From Azonexaceae bacterium (GTDB lineage Bacteria; Pseudomonadota; Gammaproteobacteria; Burkholderiales; Rhodocyclaceae), in the NCBI GenBank assembly GCA_009469665.1, contig SSTB01000095.1, positions 1 through 19,377 of the forward strand: a stretch of DNA of 19,377 nt, read 5' to 3'. The notes below the pieces were generated by a model. It ran no database searches. It was not told the DNA's origin and was given only the letters and a program-made list of their open reading frames with translations. Shown piece after piece: positions 1 through 7,558 of the stretch; position 1 is the first letter of the stretch; each line of letters starts with the position of its first letter. The position numbers and the translations under genes are program-made.

Positions 1-764
1 AGGTTGTTGGTGGGATCAAGATCGACCCAGCCGTCACCTACCCCGGGGCAATAGAGGGAAACCCAGGCGTGGGAAGCATCGGCCCCTACCAGGCGCGGCC
101 GCCCCGGTGGCGGATGGGTGAGGAGGTAGCCGCTGGCGTAGCGGGCGGCCAGCCCCAGGGAACGCAGGCAGGCGATCATGAGGTGGGCGAAATCCTGGCA
201 TACACCGCGCTTCTTCTGTAGCACTTCGAGGACGGGGGTCGATACCGTGGTGGCTTCCGGATCGAATTCGAACTCGCGGTGGATTTTTTCCATCAGGGCC
301 ATGGCCCCGGCGAGCAGCGGCCGCTGCTCGGGAAAGCACTCGGCAGCATAGACGGCGAACTCATGCTTGATCCGCACGAAGGGCGACTCGAAGAGGAAGC
401 GGGTGGCAATGAGGTCGTCTTCGTCGGGAGGCGTGGCGCCGTAGGCCAGTTGTTCCCGTACCGTCTCCCAGGGCGGAGTTTCCTCCGGGGCGAGGGTGGG
501 CCGATGGGGCATCACCTCGACGGTCAGGGTGGAACGGACCGTCAGGGCCTCGTGGGGAGTCTCGAAGCTGACCCACAGGACAGGATTGTCGAAGGCATCG
601 CGCCCGTAACGCCGCCAGTTGGGCGGGGGATCGATGTCGATGTGATGCGCTTCGCAATGCTGCCAGGGCAGGATGCGGGGGGAGAGGTGCAGTTGCTGTT
701 GCGAGAGTGACACCGGCGCGCCGTAGGCATACCGGGTTTCGTGGGCGACGTGATAGCGGGCCAT
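1..764 (-). CDS. Transglutaminase-like cysteine protease/peptidase, C-terminus cut by window edge
   Basis: The frame opens at ATG 764 and stays open to base 1, giving 254 visible residues; the C-terminus lies outside the window. Residues 1-100 form the beta-rich bacterial transglutaminase N-terminal region (starts MARYHVAHETRYAYGAPV). The transglutaminase-like core follows with an intact Cys-His-Asp triad: C189 in GVCQDFAH, H232 in DASHAWV and D250 in WVDLDPTNN. No signal peptide is visible, so it is probably cytoplasmic. In ATP-grasp/alpha-E neighbourhoods such proteins are thought to hydrolyse or transfer peptide amide bonds; the substrate is unknown. It is the last visible gene of the minus-strand operon. 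The 161-bp palindromic repeat ends five bases before the start codon, so the ribosome-binding region lies within the repeat, and no good Shine-Dalgarno is seen. Its triad matches that of the larger protein at 3500-6829, but it lacks that protein's DUF2126 extension. Confidence 0.88.
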   Translation of the reverse strand, partial: MARYHVAHETRYAYGAPVSLSQQQLHLSPRILPWQHCEAHHIDIDPPPNWRRYGRDAFDNPVLWVSFETPHEALTVRSTLTVEVMPHRPTLAPEETPPWETVREQLAYGATPPDEDDLIATRFLFESPFVRIKHEFAVYAAECFPEQRPLLAGAMALMEKIHREFEFDPEATTVSTPVLEVLQKKRGVCQDFAHLMIACLRSLGLAARYASGYLLTHPPPGRPRLVGADASHAWVSLYCPGVGDGWVDLDPTNN

Positions 765-768
765 GATC

Positions 769-929
769 AGAGCCTGTGAATTTTTCGGGCGCGCCCGAGC
801 GGCGTGCACAGCGGTGCACGATCAAGGCGCCAAGCACAGCCATAGCTCGGGCTATGGCGAGCATTGGCATCGCCGAGCGGGCGTAGCTGGGCACGACGAG
901 CGGGGGTGAATGAAATTTTCACAGGCTCT
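769..929. repeat. 161-bp MITE-like extended palindrome between two operon genes
   Basis: The terminal inverted repeats are 18 bp (769-786 AGAGCCTGTGAATTTTTC against 912-929) and match at 16 of 18 positions. The element's midpoint (about 849) falls inside a perfect 8-bp hairpin, 839-846 with 851-858, loop TCGG. A perfect 14-bp palindrome (TCGGGCGCGCCCGA) lies near the left end, and the halves pair imperfectly throughout. It fills the space from the last base of the ATP-grasp/alpha-E stop codon to five bases before the transglutaminase start. No transposase is encoded, so it resembles a non-autonomous MITE or large REP-like element. Copy number elsewhere cannot be seen from here. Confidence 0.75.
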
Positions 930-3448
930 CAAAGGGCCAGGGTCTGGTGGCTGACGTCGCCGACGTGGGTGAAGAAGCGCATGGCCAGCCGGTCGGACAG
1001 GGCATGCACTGCGGCTACCACTTCGTCCAGGAGAGCGGCCAGTTCCTCGCAGGGCGTGCATTCGCGGCAGTCGTGAAAGGCGACGCCGGCAAAACGCCCC
1101 AAGTCGGTGGCCCGCAAGGCCTTGCCGGCTGCGATGAGACGCTCGTCCCGGATGTCGCCCAGATCCCGGTCCATGCGCTCCAGATAGCGGACGAGGTTTT
1201 CGATCTGGAAGGCGACGCCGTGTGGGTTGGATTCGTCGAAGACCAGCAGATCGAGGACCGGCAACAGTTCCGGCGGCCGGGAGTAGCGGGAACGGAAGGT
1301 GATGATGCTATCCATCAGTTCCAGCAGCCACTCCAGGGTTCCCGGGGCCCGGGCCGAAGGCAGGCGGAGGAAGTGCGCCAGGGCCGTGGCCAGGGTATCG
1401 AGACGCTCGATACGCCGCCCCACCAACAGGAAGCGCCAGCCGTCGTCCCGGGTCATGTTGTCCACGGCGAAGCCTGTGAGGGACGAGGAGACGAGCAGCA
1501 CGCGATCCAGGAAGGCGATGGCCTCGGGCAGCGAAGGGTTCTTGCGGCGGGCGTTCTGGAGGTTTCTCTGCAGGCCGTTGAGAGAGTGCCAGTGGTCGAG
1601 GGAGAGCCGCTCCCGCACGTGGGTCGCCGACCACATCACGCTGCGGATGGCCCCCGCCAGACTGCCGGCCTGGTCTGGATCGTAGATGGCCTCCAGCAGG
1701 CGATGTTCGGCATGGCGTGGCGAGGCTTCATCCTCCTCCCGGGTAGGAACGATGTCCATTTCCTCCGCCAGTTGCTGCACCGCCACCAGGGCCGGGGTGA
1801 GTTCGCCCCCGGCTTCAACCAGACGCGCGAGGACGACCCGCAGCAGCCGGGCCGTACAATCGAAGCGTTCGGAATAGCGCCCGACCCAGTAGAGGTTCTC
1901 CACCACCCGCGAGGAAAGATTGGCACCGCCGCGCACCAGGTCGCCGATCCCCAGGGACGATTTGATAAGGCTGAAGTCACTGACGTGACCATCGGCCAGC
2001 ACCCAGCTGTCCTTGGACGAGCCCCCCCGCTGCATCGAGATCACCAGCGCGTTGGCGGCGCTGGCCACCCGGGCGAGGCCCCCGGGCATCACCGTATAAC
2101 CGTCCGGCATGGCGACCGCATAGACGCGCAGGCCCACCGCCCGGGCCAGCAGCCGACGCTCGTGGGCGCGGCTCCAGACGGGAGCCTGGGACAGATGCAC
2201 CAGTTCCTGGGCCACATAGGCGTGGGGCCGGGTGTCGATACGGCGCAGCATCTCCTCCCGCGCCTCGCCCTGGAGGTCGCGCCCGAAGGTGGGCTCGAAA
2301 TGCTGAGTGGGAAAGGCCGGCTTGATGACCAGTTCATCCAGGTGCTCGCGCACGTACTCCAGGGCCGGCCGCTCACCGCACCACCAGGTGGCCACTGCGG
2401 GCATGGCGAGCCGCTCCCCCAGGAGGCGTTCGCACAGGGCGGGCACGAAGCCCATGAGGGCGCCGGAACCGATGAGGCCGCTGCCCAGGGCATTGGTCAC
2501 CACTACCTGGCGGGCCCGCACGGCATTCAACAGGCCGGGGACGCCAAGGGCCGAATCGCCACGCAGTTCGAGCGGATCGCAGAAACTGTCGTCCTGGCGA
2601 CGCAGGATGACATGCACTCGCTTCAGCCCCCGCAGGGTCTTGAGGAAGACCGTATCGCCCCGTACCGTGAGATCCTGGCCTTCCACCAGTGGAAAACCAA
2701 GGTAGCGGGCCAGATAGGCGTGTTCGAAATAGGTTTCGTTGTAGGGGCCGGGGGTCAGGAGCACGACGTGGGGCTGCTCGCCCCGGGCCACCGGCGCTAG
2801 GCCAGCGAGGGAATCCTGCAGGGCGCGGAAAAAATCCGCCAGGTGCTCGACGCGCAAATCGCGGAACAGTTCGGGAAAGACCCGCGAGATGATGAGGCGG
2901 TTTTCCAGGGCATAGCCGGCGCCGGAGGGGGCCTGGGTGCGGTCGGCTATGACCCACCAGCGCCCGTCGGGCGAACGAGCCAAGTCAACGGCGTAGAAAT
3001 GGAGCCAGGTTTTTCCCGGCGGCCGCAGTCCGCGACAGGGCCAGAGGTAGCCATGCTGTCCATAGACCAGGGCCGGAGGCAGGAGGCCCTCGGCCAGCAG
3101 GCGCTGCTCGCCGTAGAGGTCGGCCAGCACCCCGTTGAGGACAGCGGCCCGCTGCGCCACCGCCGCCGCGATCTGACGCCACTCGTCGGCAGCGATGATG
3201 AAGGGCAGCGGGTCCAGGGCCCAGGGCCGGTCGGCCCCGTGGGGATCGGCATAGACGTTGTAGGTGACGCCGTTTTCCTGGATACGGCGATCGACAAACT
3301 CGACCCGCTCCCGCATCACCTCCGGCGCCGCCGCGTCCAGATGGCCCAGGAACTGCCGCCAATGGGGCCGCACCGCCCCCGCGGCGGTCAACATTTCATC
3401 GAAGCGCCGGGTATTGCGGGGATAAATGGCGAGCAGGGTGCGGGCCAT
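929..3448 (-). CDS. Circularly permuted ATP-grasp / alpha-E fusion protein
   Basis: From ATG 3448 the protein has 839 residues; an in-frame TTG at 3466 would add six, and neither start has a clear Shine-Dalgarno. Numbering from the TTG, residues 1-490 are the circularly permuted type-2 ATP-grasp domain (DUF404/DUF407): TQAPSGAGYALENR 177-190, LTPGPYNETYFEH 237-249, RRQDD 289-293, DELVIK ending at K382, VMPGGLARVA 459-468 and GGSSKDSWVL 481-490. Residues about 516-840 are an alpha-E (DUF403) helical domain starting LSSRVVENLYWVGRYSER. ATP-grasp enzymes join a carboxylate to an amine through an acylphosphate; for this family a peptide or amide ligase role is predicted, substrate unknown. The glycine-rich loop after the active-site Lys is replaced by a sequence without glycines (see findings). 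It lies 51 bp after the transglutaminase-amidoligase gene, in the same operon and the same reading frame. Confidence 0.92.
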   Translation of the reverse strand: MARTLLAIYPRNTRRFDEMLTAAGAVRPHWRQFLGHLDAAAPEVMRERVEFVDRRIQENGVTYNVYADPHGADRPWALDPLPFIIAADEWRQIAAAVAQRAAVLNGVLADLYGEQRLLAEGLLPPALVYGQHGYLWPCRGLRPPGKTWLHFYAVDLARSPDGRWWVIADRTQAPSGAGYALENRLIISRVFPELFRDLRVEHLADFFRALQDSLAGLAPVARGEQPHVVLLTPGPYNETYFEHAYLARYLGFPLVEGQDLTVRGDTVFLKTLRGLKRVHVILRRQDDSFCDPLELRGDSALGVPGLLNAVRARQVVVTNALGSGLIGSGALMGFVPALCERLLGERLAMPAVATWWCGERPALEYVREHLDELVIKPAFPTQHFEPTFGRDLQGEAREEMLRRIDTRPHAYVAQELVHLSQAPVWSRAHERRLLARAVGLRVYAVAMPDGYTVMPGGLARVASAANALVISMQRGGSSKDSWVLADGHVSDFSLIKSSLGIGDLVRGGANLSSRVVENLYWVGRYSERFDCTARLLRVVLARLVEAGGELTPALVAVQQLAEEMDIVPTREEDEASPRHAEHRLLEAIYDPDQAGSLAGAIRSVMWSATHVRERLSLDHWHSLNGLQRNLQNARRKNPSLPEAIAFLDRVLLVSSSLTGFAVDNMTRDDGWRFLLVGRRIERLDTLATALAHFLRLPSARAPGTLEWLLELMDSIITFRSRYSRPPELLPVLDLLVFDESNPHGVAFQIENLVRYLERMDRDLGDIRDERLIAAGKALRATDLGRFAGVAFHDCRECTPCEELAALLDEVVAAVHALSDRLAMRFFTHVGDVSHQTLAL

Positions 3449-3467
3449 GGAGGGTCGTAAAGGCAAG

Positions 3468-3491
3468 AACGGCGCGCCGCAGCGCGCCGTT
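3468..3491 (-). other. Perfect GC-rich hairpin between operon genes
   Basis: A 10-bp perfect stem (AACGGCGCGC, loop of 4, GCGCGCCGTT) lies between the TAA stop at 3500-3502 and the start of the ATP-grasp/alpha-E gene. On the minus strand it is followed by CTTGCCTTT, which is not a proper U-tract, so it is a poor intrinsic terminator. It may stabilise the upstream mRNA, pause polymerase or lower translation of the downstream gene. The structure is seen; the role is inferred. Confidence 0.5.
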
Positions 3492-3499
3492 TTCGGGCA

Positions 3500-6400
3500 T
3501 TAGAAACGTCGCAAGTCTAGCGTAAACGGGTGCTCCGCGCTGATCTCGGGAGGGGCAACCGCCATGCGTCCCGGAGTGTGCCCGAAACGGAAGAAGCGGG
3601 CCAGGCGCCGGCTTTCGGCTTCGAACGCATTGACCGGGAAGGCTTCGAAATTGCGCCCGCCGGGGTGGGCGACGTGGTACTGGCAGCCGCCCAGGGAGCG
3701 CTGCATCCAGGTATCCACCAGATCGAAAACCAGGGGGCCGTGGACGCCGATGGTGGGGTGCAGACAGGAAGCCGGCTGCCAGGCCCGGTAGCGCACACCG
3801 GCGACGTATTCGCCGCCGGTGCCGGTGGGCTGCAGGGGCACGGCGCGGCCGTTGCACGTGAGCACGTAGCGGTCCGGCGCCATGCCGGCGACCTTGACCT
3901 GGACCCGCTCCACCGAAGAATCGACGAAGCGCACGGTGGTCCCCACATTGCCCTCCTCGCCCATGACATGCCAGGGTTCGAGGGCGTGGCGCAGCTCGAA
4001 GTCGATGCCCCGGGCCGCAAAGTCGCCGTACTTGGGGAAGCGGAATTCGAAGTGGGGGGCGAACCATTCCGGTTCGAAGGGGAAACCGGCCTGCTGCATT
4101 TCCTCCGCCACGTCGCGGAAATCTTGCTCGACGAAGTGGGGCAGCATGAAGCGGTCGTGGAGCTCGGTGCCCCAACGGGCCAGCCGGGGCGGATCGTAGG
4201 GGGTGTCCCAGAAGCGGGCGATGAGGCCGCGCAGCAGCAGCTGCTGGGCCAGGGACATGCGGGCGTGGGGCGGCATCTCGAACGCGCGCAGTTCGAGAAG
4301 GCCGTGGCGGCCGGCGGGACCGTCGGGCGAATACAGCTTGTCGATGCAGAACTCGGCCCGGTGGGTGTTGCCGGTGACGTCCACCAGCAGATTGCGCAGG
4401 ATGCGGTCGATGAGCCAGGGCTGCGTATTGTCGCCCTGTCGCGCGATTTCCCGGAAGGCGATTTCCAGTTCATAGAGGGCGTCGTTGCGCGCCTCGTCCA
4501 CCCGCGGCGCCTGGCTGGTGGGGCCGATGAAGAGGCCGGAGAACAGGTAGGAGAGGCTGGGGTGGTTGTGCCAATAGGCGATGAGGCTCTTGAGCAAATC
4601 CGGCCGGCGCAGGAAGGGGGAATCGTTGGGCGTCGCGCCGCCGAGGACGAAGTGGTTGCCGCCGCCGGTGCCGGTGTGGCGGCCGTCGAGCATGAATTTC
4701 TCGCTGGTCAGACGGGAGAGGTGGGCCGCATCGTAGAGGTGGGTGGTCCGCTCCACCAATTGATCCCAGGAGCTGGCCGGATGCACGTTCACCTCGATGA
4801 CGCCGGGGTCGGGGGTGACGCTGAAATGGGCAAGGCGCGGGTCGGCGGGGGGCGGGTAGCCCTCGAAAATGAGCGGCAGATGCATGGCCTCGGCTGCCTG
4901 CTCGCAGGCAGCCAGCAGTTCGAGGTAGTCGTCCAGCCCGCCGGTGGGGGGCATAAAGACGTAAAGCTTGCCATCCCGGGGCTGGGCGCACATGGCCAGC
5001 CGGGTGATCCAGGCGGCGGATTCCTTGAAGCCCGGCACGCGGTCGGGGGCAGCGGCAGCCTGGCCCTTGCCCCGGCCGGCGGCGGCCTGGCGAGCCCGGG
5101 CGGCCTCCACCACGGCCGCGAATTGCCGGCGGATTTCGGCGTAGGACTTGAGGGGAGCCGGCACCAGGGAAGGATCGAGGGGGTGCTGGTAGGGGTAATC
5201 GGCCTTGGCGACCCAAGGCTGGGAATCGAGGGGCAAGCGCCAGCCCATGGGCGAGTCGCCGGGGAACAGGTAGCAGCGCTCGGAGCGCAGAAACCAAGGG
5301 CCGGTCTGCCACCGGCCATGGACGTCCTTCATCACCGGGAAGACGTGGCCGACGGTTTGGGTCAGGCCCTGGGAGAACACCTTCATCAGGCGGGCCCGCT
5401 CCAGGGGATCGTCCACCCGGGAGTCGAAGGGATCGACGTTGCCGGGCAGGCGCCGCTCCCGCCACAGGTAGTAGAACACGTCCTCGAAGGCGGGAAAGAT
5501 GTCCCCGCCTTCGAGGCCCAGGTTGCGGGCCACCCGCTCCAGGAACGCCGCCGAGTGAGCGTCGGTGACGCCGTAATCCTTTTTCTCGTCGGCGTAAAGG
5601 GCCGGGTTGCCCCAGAGGGGCTGGCCATCCTTGCGCCAGAAGCAGTTGAGGCTCCAGCGCGGGAGCTGCTCGCCGGGATACCACTTGCCCTGGCCGAAGT
5701 GCATGAAGCCCTCGGCGCCGTATTTTTCCCGCAGGCGATGGAAGAGGTCGGCGGCCAGCAGGCGCTTGGTGGGCCCGAGGGCGTCGGTGTTCCACTCGGC
5801 GCCGTCGGGGTCGTCCACGGCCACGAAGGTGGGTTCGCCGCCCTGGGTCAGGCGCACGTCGCGGGCCTTGAGCCGGGCGTCGATGCGATGGCCCAGGGCC
5901 TCGATGGCGGCCCACTCTTCGTCCGAATAGGGCTTGGTCACCCGCGGCGCTTCCCAGATGCGGGTGACCTGCATGGTGTGGCCGAATGTCGTCTCGCATT
6001 CGTCGATGGCGCCGGTGAGGGGTGCGGCGGAAGCGGGTTCCGGCGTGCAGGCCAGGGGAATGTGGCCCTCGCCGGCGAAGAGGCCGGAAGTGGGGTCAAG
6101 CCCGATCCAGCCGGCACCGGGCAGATAGACTTCCGCCCAGGCGTGGAGGTCGGTGAAATCGGCTTCCGGCCCCGAGGGGCCGTCCAGGGATTTCACATCC
6201 GGCTTCAGTTGAATCAGGTAGCCGGAGACGAAGCGGGCCGCCAGACCCAGGTGGCGCAGGAGTTGCACCAGCAGCCAGGCTGAGTCGCGGCAGGAGCCGG
6301 AACGCTTCTCCAGGGTTTCCTCCGGCGTCTGCACGCCGGGTTCCATGCGGATGGTGTAGGCGATGTCCTGCTGCAGACGGGCGTTCAGGGCCACCAGGAA

Positions 6401-6829
6401 ATCTACGCTGCGGGCCTTCTCGCGGGGAATGGCCGCGAGGTAAGCCGCGAACAGCGGCGTCGCCGCCAACTGGTAAAGGTAGGGCGTCAGCTCGTGGCGC
6501 TGCCAGGCCTCGTAGGTGAAGGGAAAGTGCTCGGCGTGGGGTTCCAGGAAGAAGTCGAAGGGGTTGATGACCGACATCTCGGCCACCACATCCACCTCGA
6601 TGCGGAACTCCCGCGTCTTTTCCGGGAAGACCAGGCGGGCCAAGTAGTTGCCCTGGGGATCCTGCTGCCAGTTGATGAAATGCTCTTCCGGCCCGACCTT
6701 CAGCGAGTAGGACAGGATGCGGGTCCGCGAGTGGGGACAGGGCCGCAGGCGGATGACCTGGGGGCCGAGTCCGACCAGGCGGTCGTAGTGGTAGTGGGTG
6801 ACGTGGTTGAGGGCGACGTGGATGGACAC
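3500..6829 (-). CDS. Transglutaminase / DUF2126 putative amidoligase fusion (1109 aa)
   Basis: The start is GTG 6829, with a good Shine-Dalgarno (GGAGA) six bases upstream. Residues 1-100 are a transglutaminase N-terminal domain. Residues about 150-260 are the transglutaminase core, with C180 (RSGSCRDSAW), H229 (TDLHAWAEVY) and D245 (WIGLDPTSG). Residues about 300-1109 are DUF2126, with LTQGGEPTF 327-335, GKWYPGEQLPRW 381-392 and, further on, EVNVHPASSWDQL and DGRHTGTGGGNHFVLGG. DUF2126 is described in Pfam as a putative amidoligase, related by prediction to glutamine-synthetase-like COOH-NH2 ligases. The fusion therefore joins a possible amide-breaking or amide-transferring domain to an amide-forming one. 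Length is normal for the family and all key residues are present. It is the first gene of the minus-strand operon; a long leader with repeats precedes it. The biochemical substrate is unknown. Confidence 0.93.
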   Translation of the reverse strand: MSIHVALNHVTHYHYDRLVGLGPQVIRLRPCPHSRTRILSYSLKVGPEEHFINWQQDPQGNYLARLVFPEKTREFRIEVDVVAEMSVINPFDFFLEPHAEHFPFTYEAWQRHELTPYLYQLAATPLFAAYLAAIPREKARSVDFLVALNARLQQDIAYTIRMEPGVQTPEETLEKRSGSCRDSAWLLVQLLRHLGLAARFVSGYLIQLKPDVKSLDGPSGPEADFTDLHAWAEVYLPGAGWIGLDPTSGLFAGEGHIPLACTPEPASAAPLTGAIDECETTFGHTMQVTRIWEAPRVTKPYSDEEWAAIEALGHRIDARLKARDVRLTQGGEPTFVAVDDPDGAEWNTDALGPTKRLLAADLFHRLREKYGAEGFMHFGQGKWYPGEQLPRWSLNCFWRKDGQPLWGNPALYADEKKDYGVTDAHSAAFLERVARNLGLEGGDIFPAFEDVFYYLWRERRLPGNVDPFDSRVDDPLERARLMKVFSQGLTQTVGHVFPVMKDVHGRWQTGPWFLRSERCYLFPGDSPMGWRLPLDSQPWVAKADYPYQHPLDPSLVPAPLKSYAEIRRQFAAVVEAARARQAAAGRGKGQAAAAPDRVPGFKESAAWITRLAMCAQPRDGKLYVFMPPTGGLDDYLELLAACEQAAEAMHLPLIFEGYPPPADPRLAHFSVTPDPGVIEVNVHPASSWDQLVERTTHLYDAAHLSRLTSEKFMLDGRHTGTGGGNHFVLGGATPNDSPFLRRPDLLKSLIAYWHNHPSLSYLFSGLFIGPTSQAPRVDEARNDALYELEIAFREIARQGDNTQPWLIDRILRNLLVDVTGNTHRAEFCIDKLYSPDGPAGRHGLLELRAFEMPPHARMSLAQQLLLRGLIARFWDTPYDPPRLARWGTELHDRFMLPHFVEQDFRDVAEEMQQAGFPFEPEWFAPHFEFRFPKYGDFAARGIDFELRHALEPWHVMGEEGNVGTTVRFVDSSVERVQVKVAGMAPDRYVLTCNGRAVPLQPTGTGGEYVAGVRYRAWQPASCLHPTIGVHGPLVFDLVDTWMQRSLGGCQYHVAHPGGRNFEAFPVNAFEAESRRLARFFRFGHTPGRMAVAPPEISAEHPFTLDLRRF

Positions 6830-6924
6830 GGGTTTCTCCGATCAGGTTCTTGGGGAGCAATAGCAAAAGCCGAGCCACCGGTTTTGCCCTTTTGGTGGCC
6901 CGACTGGGCCATCCCCGCACCATT

Positions 6925-6965
6925 CCTGGGCAATGCGTGGCAACCCTGCACCACTTTGCCCCAGG
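6925..6965 (-). other. Possible RNA stem-loop in leader of the amidoligase gene
   Basis: CCTGGGCAA (6925-6933) pairs with TTGCCCCAGG (6956-6965) with one bulge, and inside it GTGG (6937-6940) pairs with CCAC (6951-6954). It lies about 100 bases upstream of the GTG start at 6829, so it may form in the leader RNA. I recognise no riboswitch family. The rest of 6830-7009 shows no gene. Confidence 0.3.
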
Positions 6966-7009
6966 ACAGGGAATCCGCATTCTATTAGCCTGGCCAACAA
7001 ATAGCTTCC

Positions 7010-7078
7010 GCCAACCCGACTGCTTTCGGAGAAGCCGGGCCATTCCGTGACTCCTTGGTCAGGCCTCCTTTCCGAACC
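7010..7078. repeat. 69-bp direct repeat, copy 1
   Basis: It starts GCCAACCCGACTGCTTTCGG and ends TCCGAACC. It matches copy 2 at 7218-7286 almost exactly over the first 43 bases and more loosely afterwards, without gaps; the period is 208 bp. Within and after it, a 32-bp unit (7057-7088) recurs imperfectly at 7102-7133. No coding sense is seen on either strand. Confidence 0.75.
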
Positions 7079-7116
7079 CGTGGGTTTCATCGTAACTCCC
7101 CGGTCCGGCCGCTTTT

Positions 7117-7218
7117 CTGAACCCATGGGTTCCGCGCTGGAGGCGCGGGCGTACTTTCTTCTTGCTGGCTGAAGCAAAAGAAAGTCACACGCCCTCCAGG
7201 CGGAACCCCAGGGTTCAG
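7117..7218. repeat. About 100-bp imperfect palindromic unit
   Basis: The left arm begins CTGAACCCATGGGTTCCGCG at 7117 and runs through ACTTTCTTCTTGC (7153-7165). The right arm runs from GCAAAAGAAAGT (7174-7185) to GGAACCCCAGGGTTCAG, ending at 7218. The arms are imperfectly complementary over most of their length, so the unit could form a long hairpin. It contains a perfect 14-bp palindrome, GAACCCATGGGTTC, at 7119-7132. It lies between the two 69-bp direct repeats. A related half-unit occurs at 16595-16655. Confidence 0.6.
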
Positions 7219-7286
7219 CCAACCCGACTGCTTCCGGAGAAGCCGGGCCATTCGGTGCCTCCTCAGTCGAGTCGCTTTTCGGAACC
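7218..7286. repeat. 69-bp direct repeat, copy 2
   Basis: It matches 7010-7078 with no gaps: GCCAACCCGACTGCTTCCGG against GCCAACCCGACTGCTTTCGG at the start, ending GGAACC. Both copies flank the palindromic unit, as expected of a duplicated intergenic repeat or a decayed insertion. Bases 7287-7384, between this copy and the promoter, show nothing I can support. Confidence 0.75.
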
Positions 7287-7393
7287 TGCCATGCAAATTC
7301 ATCGCTTGGAGTTCGGAAAACAGACCATTTTCGGCCCGATGATCTCCCGCAATACGAAGCCCACCGCGACCGCCGCCAGCATGCTTGTATCGC

Positions 7394-7414
7394 AAATGAT
7401 AATGGTTCCTATTT
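7394..7414 (+). promoter_or_regulatory. Fur-box-like operator
   Basis: AAATGATAATGGTTCCTATTT has one perfect Fur half-element (TGATAAT) and a degenerate second half with outer AAAT/ATTT symmetry. It overlaps the -35 hexamer of the promoter at 7412-7440, the usual place for Fur repression. This suggests that the downstream small-gene operon is switched on when iron is scarce. Confidence 0.6.
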
Positions 7415-7440
7415 ACATTTCGATGCTGCGCACCTAGAAT
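7412..7440 (+). promoter_or_regulatory. Sigma-70 promoter of the 7468-9577 operon
   Basis: TTTACA (7412-7417), a 17-bp spacer, then TAGAAT (7435-7440): both hexamers differ from consensus by one base and the spacing is ideal. The expected start is near 7447, giving a leader of about 20 bases before the Shine-Dalgarno (CTGGAG) of the 24-aa ORF. It overlaps the Fur-box-like site. Confidence 0.65.
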
Positions 7441-7467
7441 GCTTCCAACCTTATCCCTGGAGCCCCC

Positions 7468-7542
7468 ATGCGAAGCCTTGCCCTGCATGTTGCAATCGCC
7501 GCCATGCTGCTGTGGTCGGCCCTTTCCATCGCCCATCGCTGA
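7468..7542 (+). CDS. 24-aa putative small membrane peptide
   Basis: This short ORF encodes 24 residues, starting MRSLALHV and ending SIAHR. The middle is almost wholly hydrophobic with Ala, Leu, Ile, Met and Trp, flanked by Arg at both ends, which fits a single short membrane segment. The start has a good Shine-Dalgarno (GGAG) six bases upstream and is the first ATG after the predicted promoter. The stop at 7540-7542 is 16 bases before the next gene. I recognise no family. It could be a regulatory leader peptide instead of a functional product. The evidence is position, ribosome-binding site and composition only. Confidence 0.5.
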   Translation: MRSLALHVAIAAMLLWSALSIAHR

Positions 7543-7558
7543 TCGGGGAATCACTGAC

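Noticed and set aside
947..2800. Open frame of 617 codons on the plus strand
   Set aside because: It is antisense to the ATP-grasp/alpha-E gene and rich in Gly, His, Gln and Pro without any recognisable domain.
3396..3500. 34-codon minus-strand ORF whose ATG overlaps the TAA at 3500-3502 (TAATG)
   Set aside because: It is out of frame with the downstream gene, runs through the hairpin and lacks protein-like composition. Termination-reinitiation there is possible but unsupported.
3530..6283. Open frame of 917 codons on the plus strand
   Set aside because: It lies entirely opposite the transglutaminase-amidoligase gene, whose motifs and catalytic residues are intact. The frame is low-complexity (Gly/Ala/Glu/Val-rich) with no domain; long antisense frames are expected at this GC content.
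6947..6962. Possible sigma-54 promoter for the transglutaminase-amidoligase gene
   Set aside because: GG and GC are ten bases apart and GTGCA is present, but the -24 element keeps only GG of TGGCACG, so it is well within chance.
7010..7286. CRISPR-like repeat array
   Set aside because: There are only two 69-bp copies, no regular short repeats and spacers, and no cas genes.
7299..7382. 27-codon minus-strand ORF diverging from the Fur-like box
   Set aside because: It has a hydrophobic start but no ribosome-binding site and no promoter on that strand.
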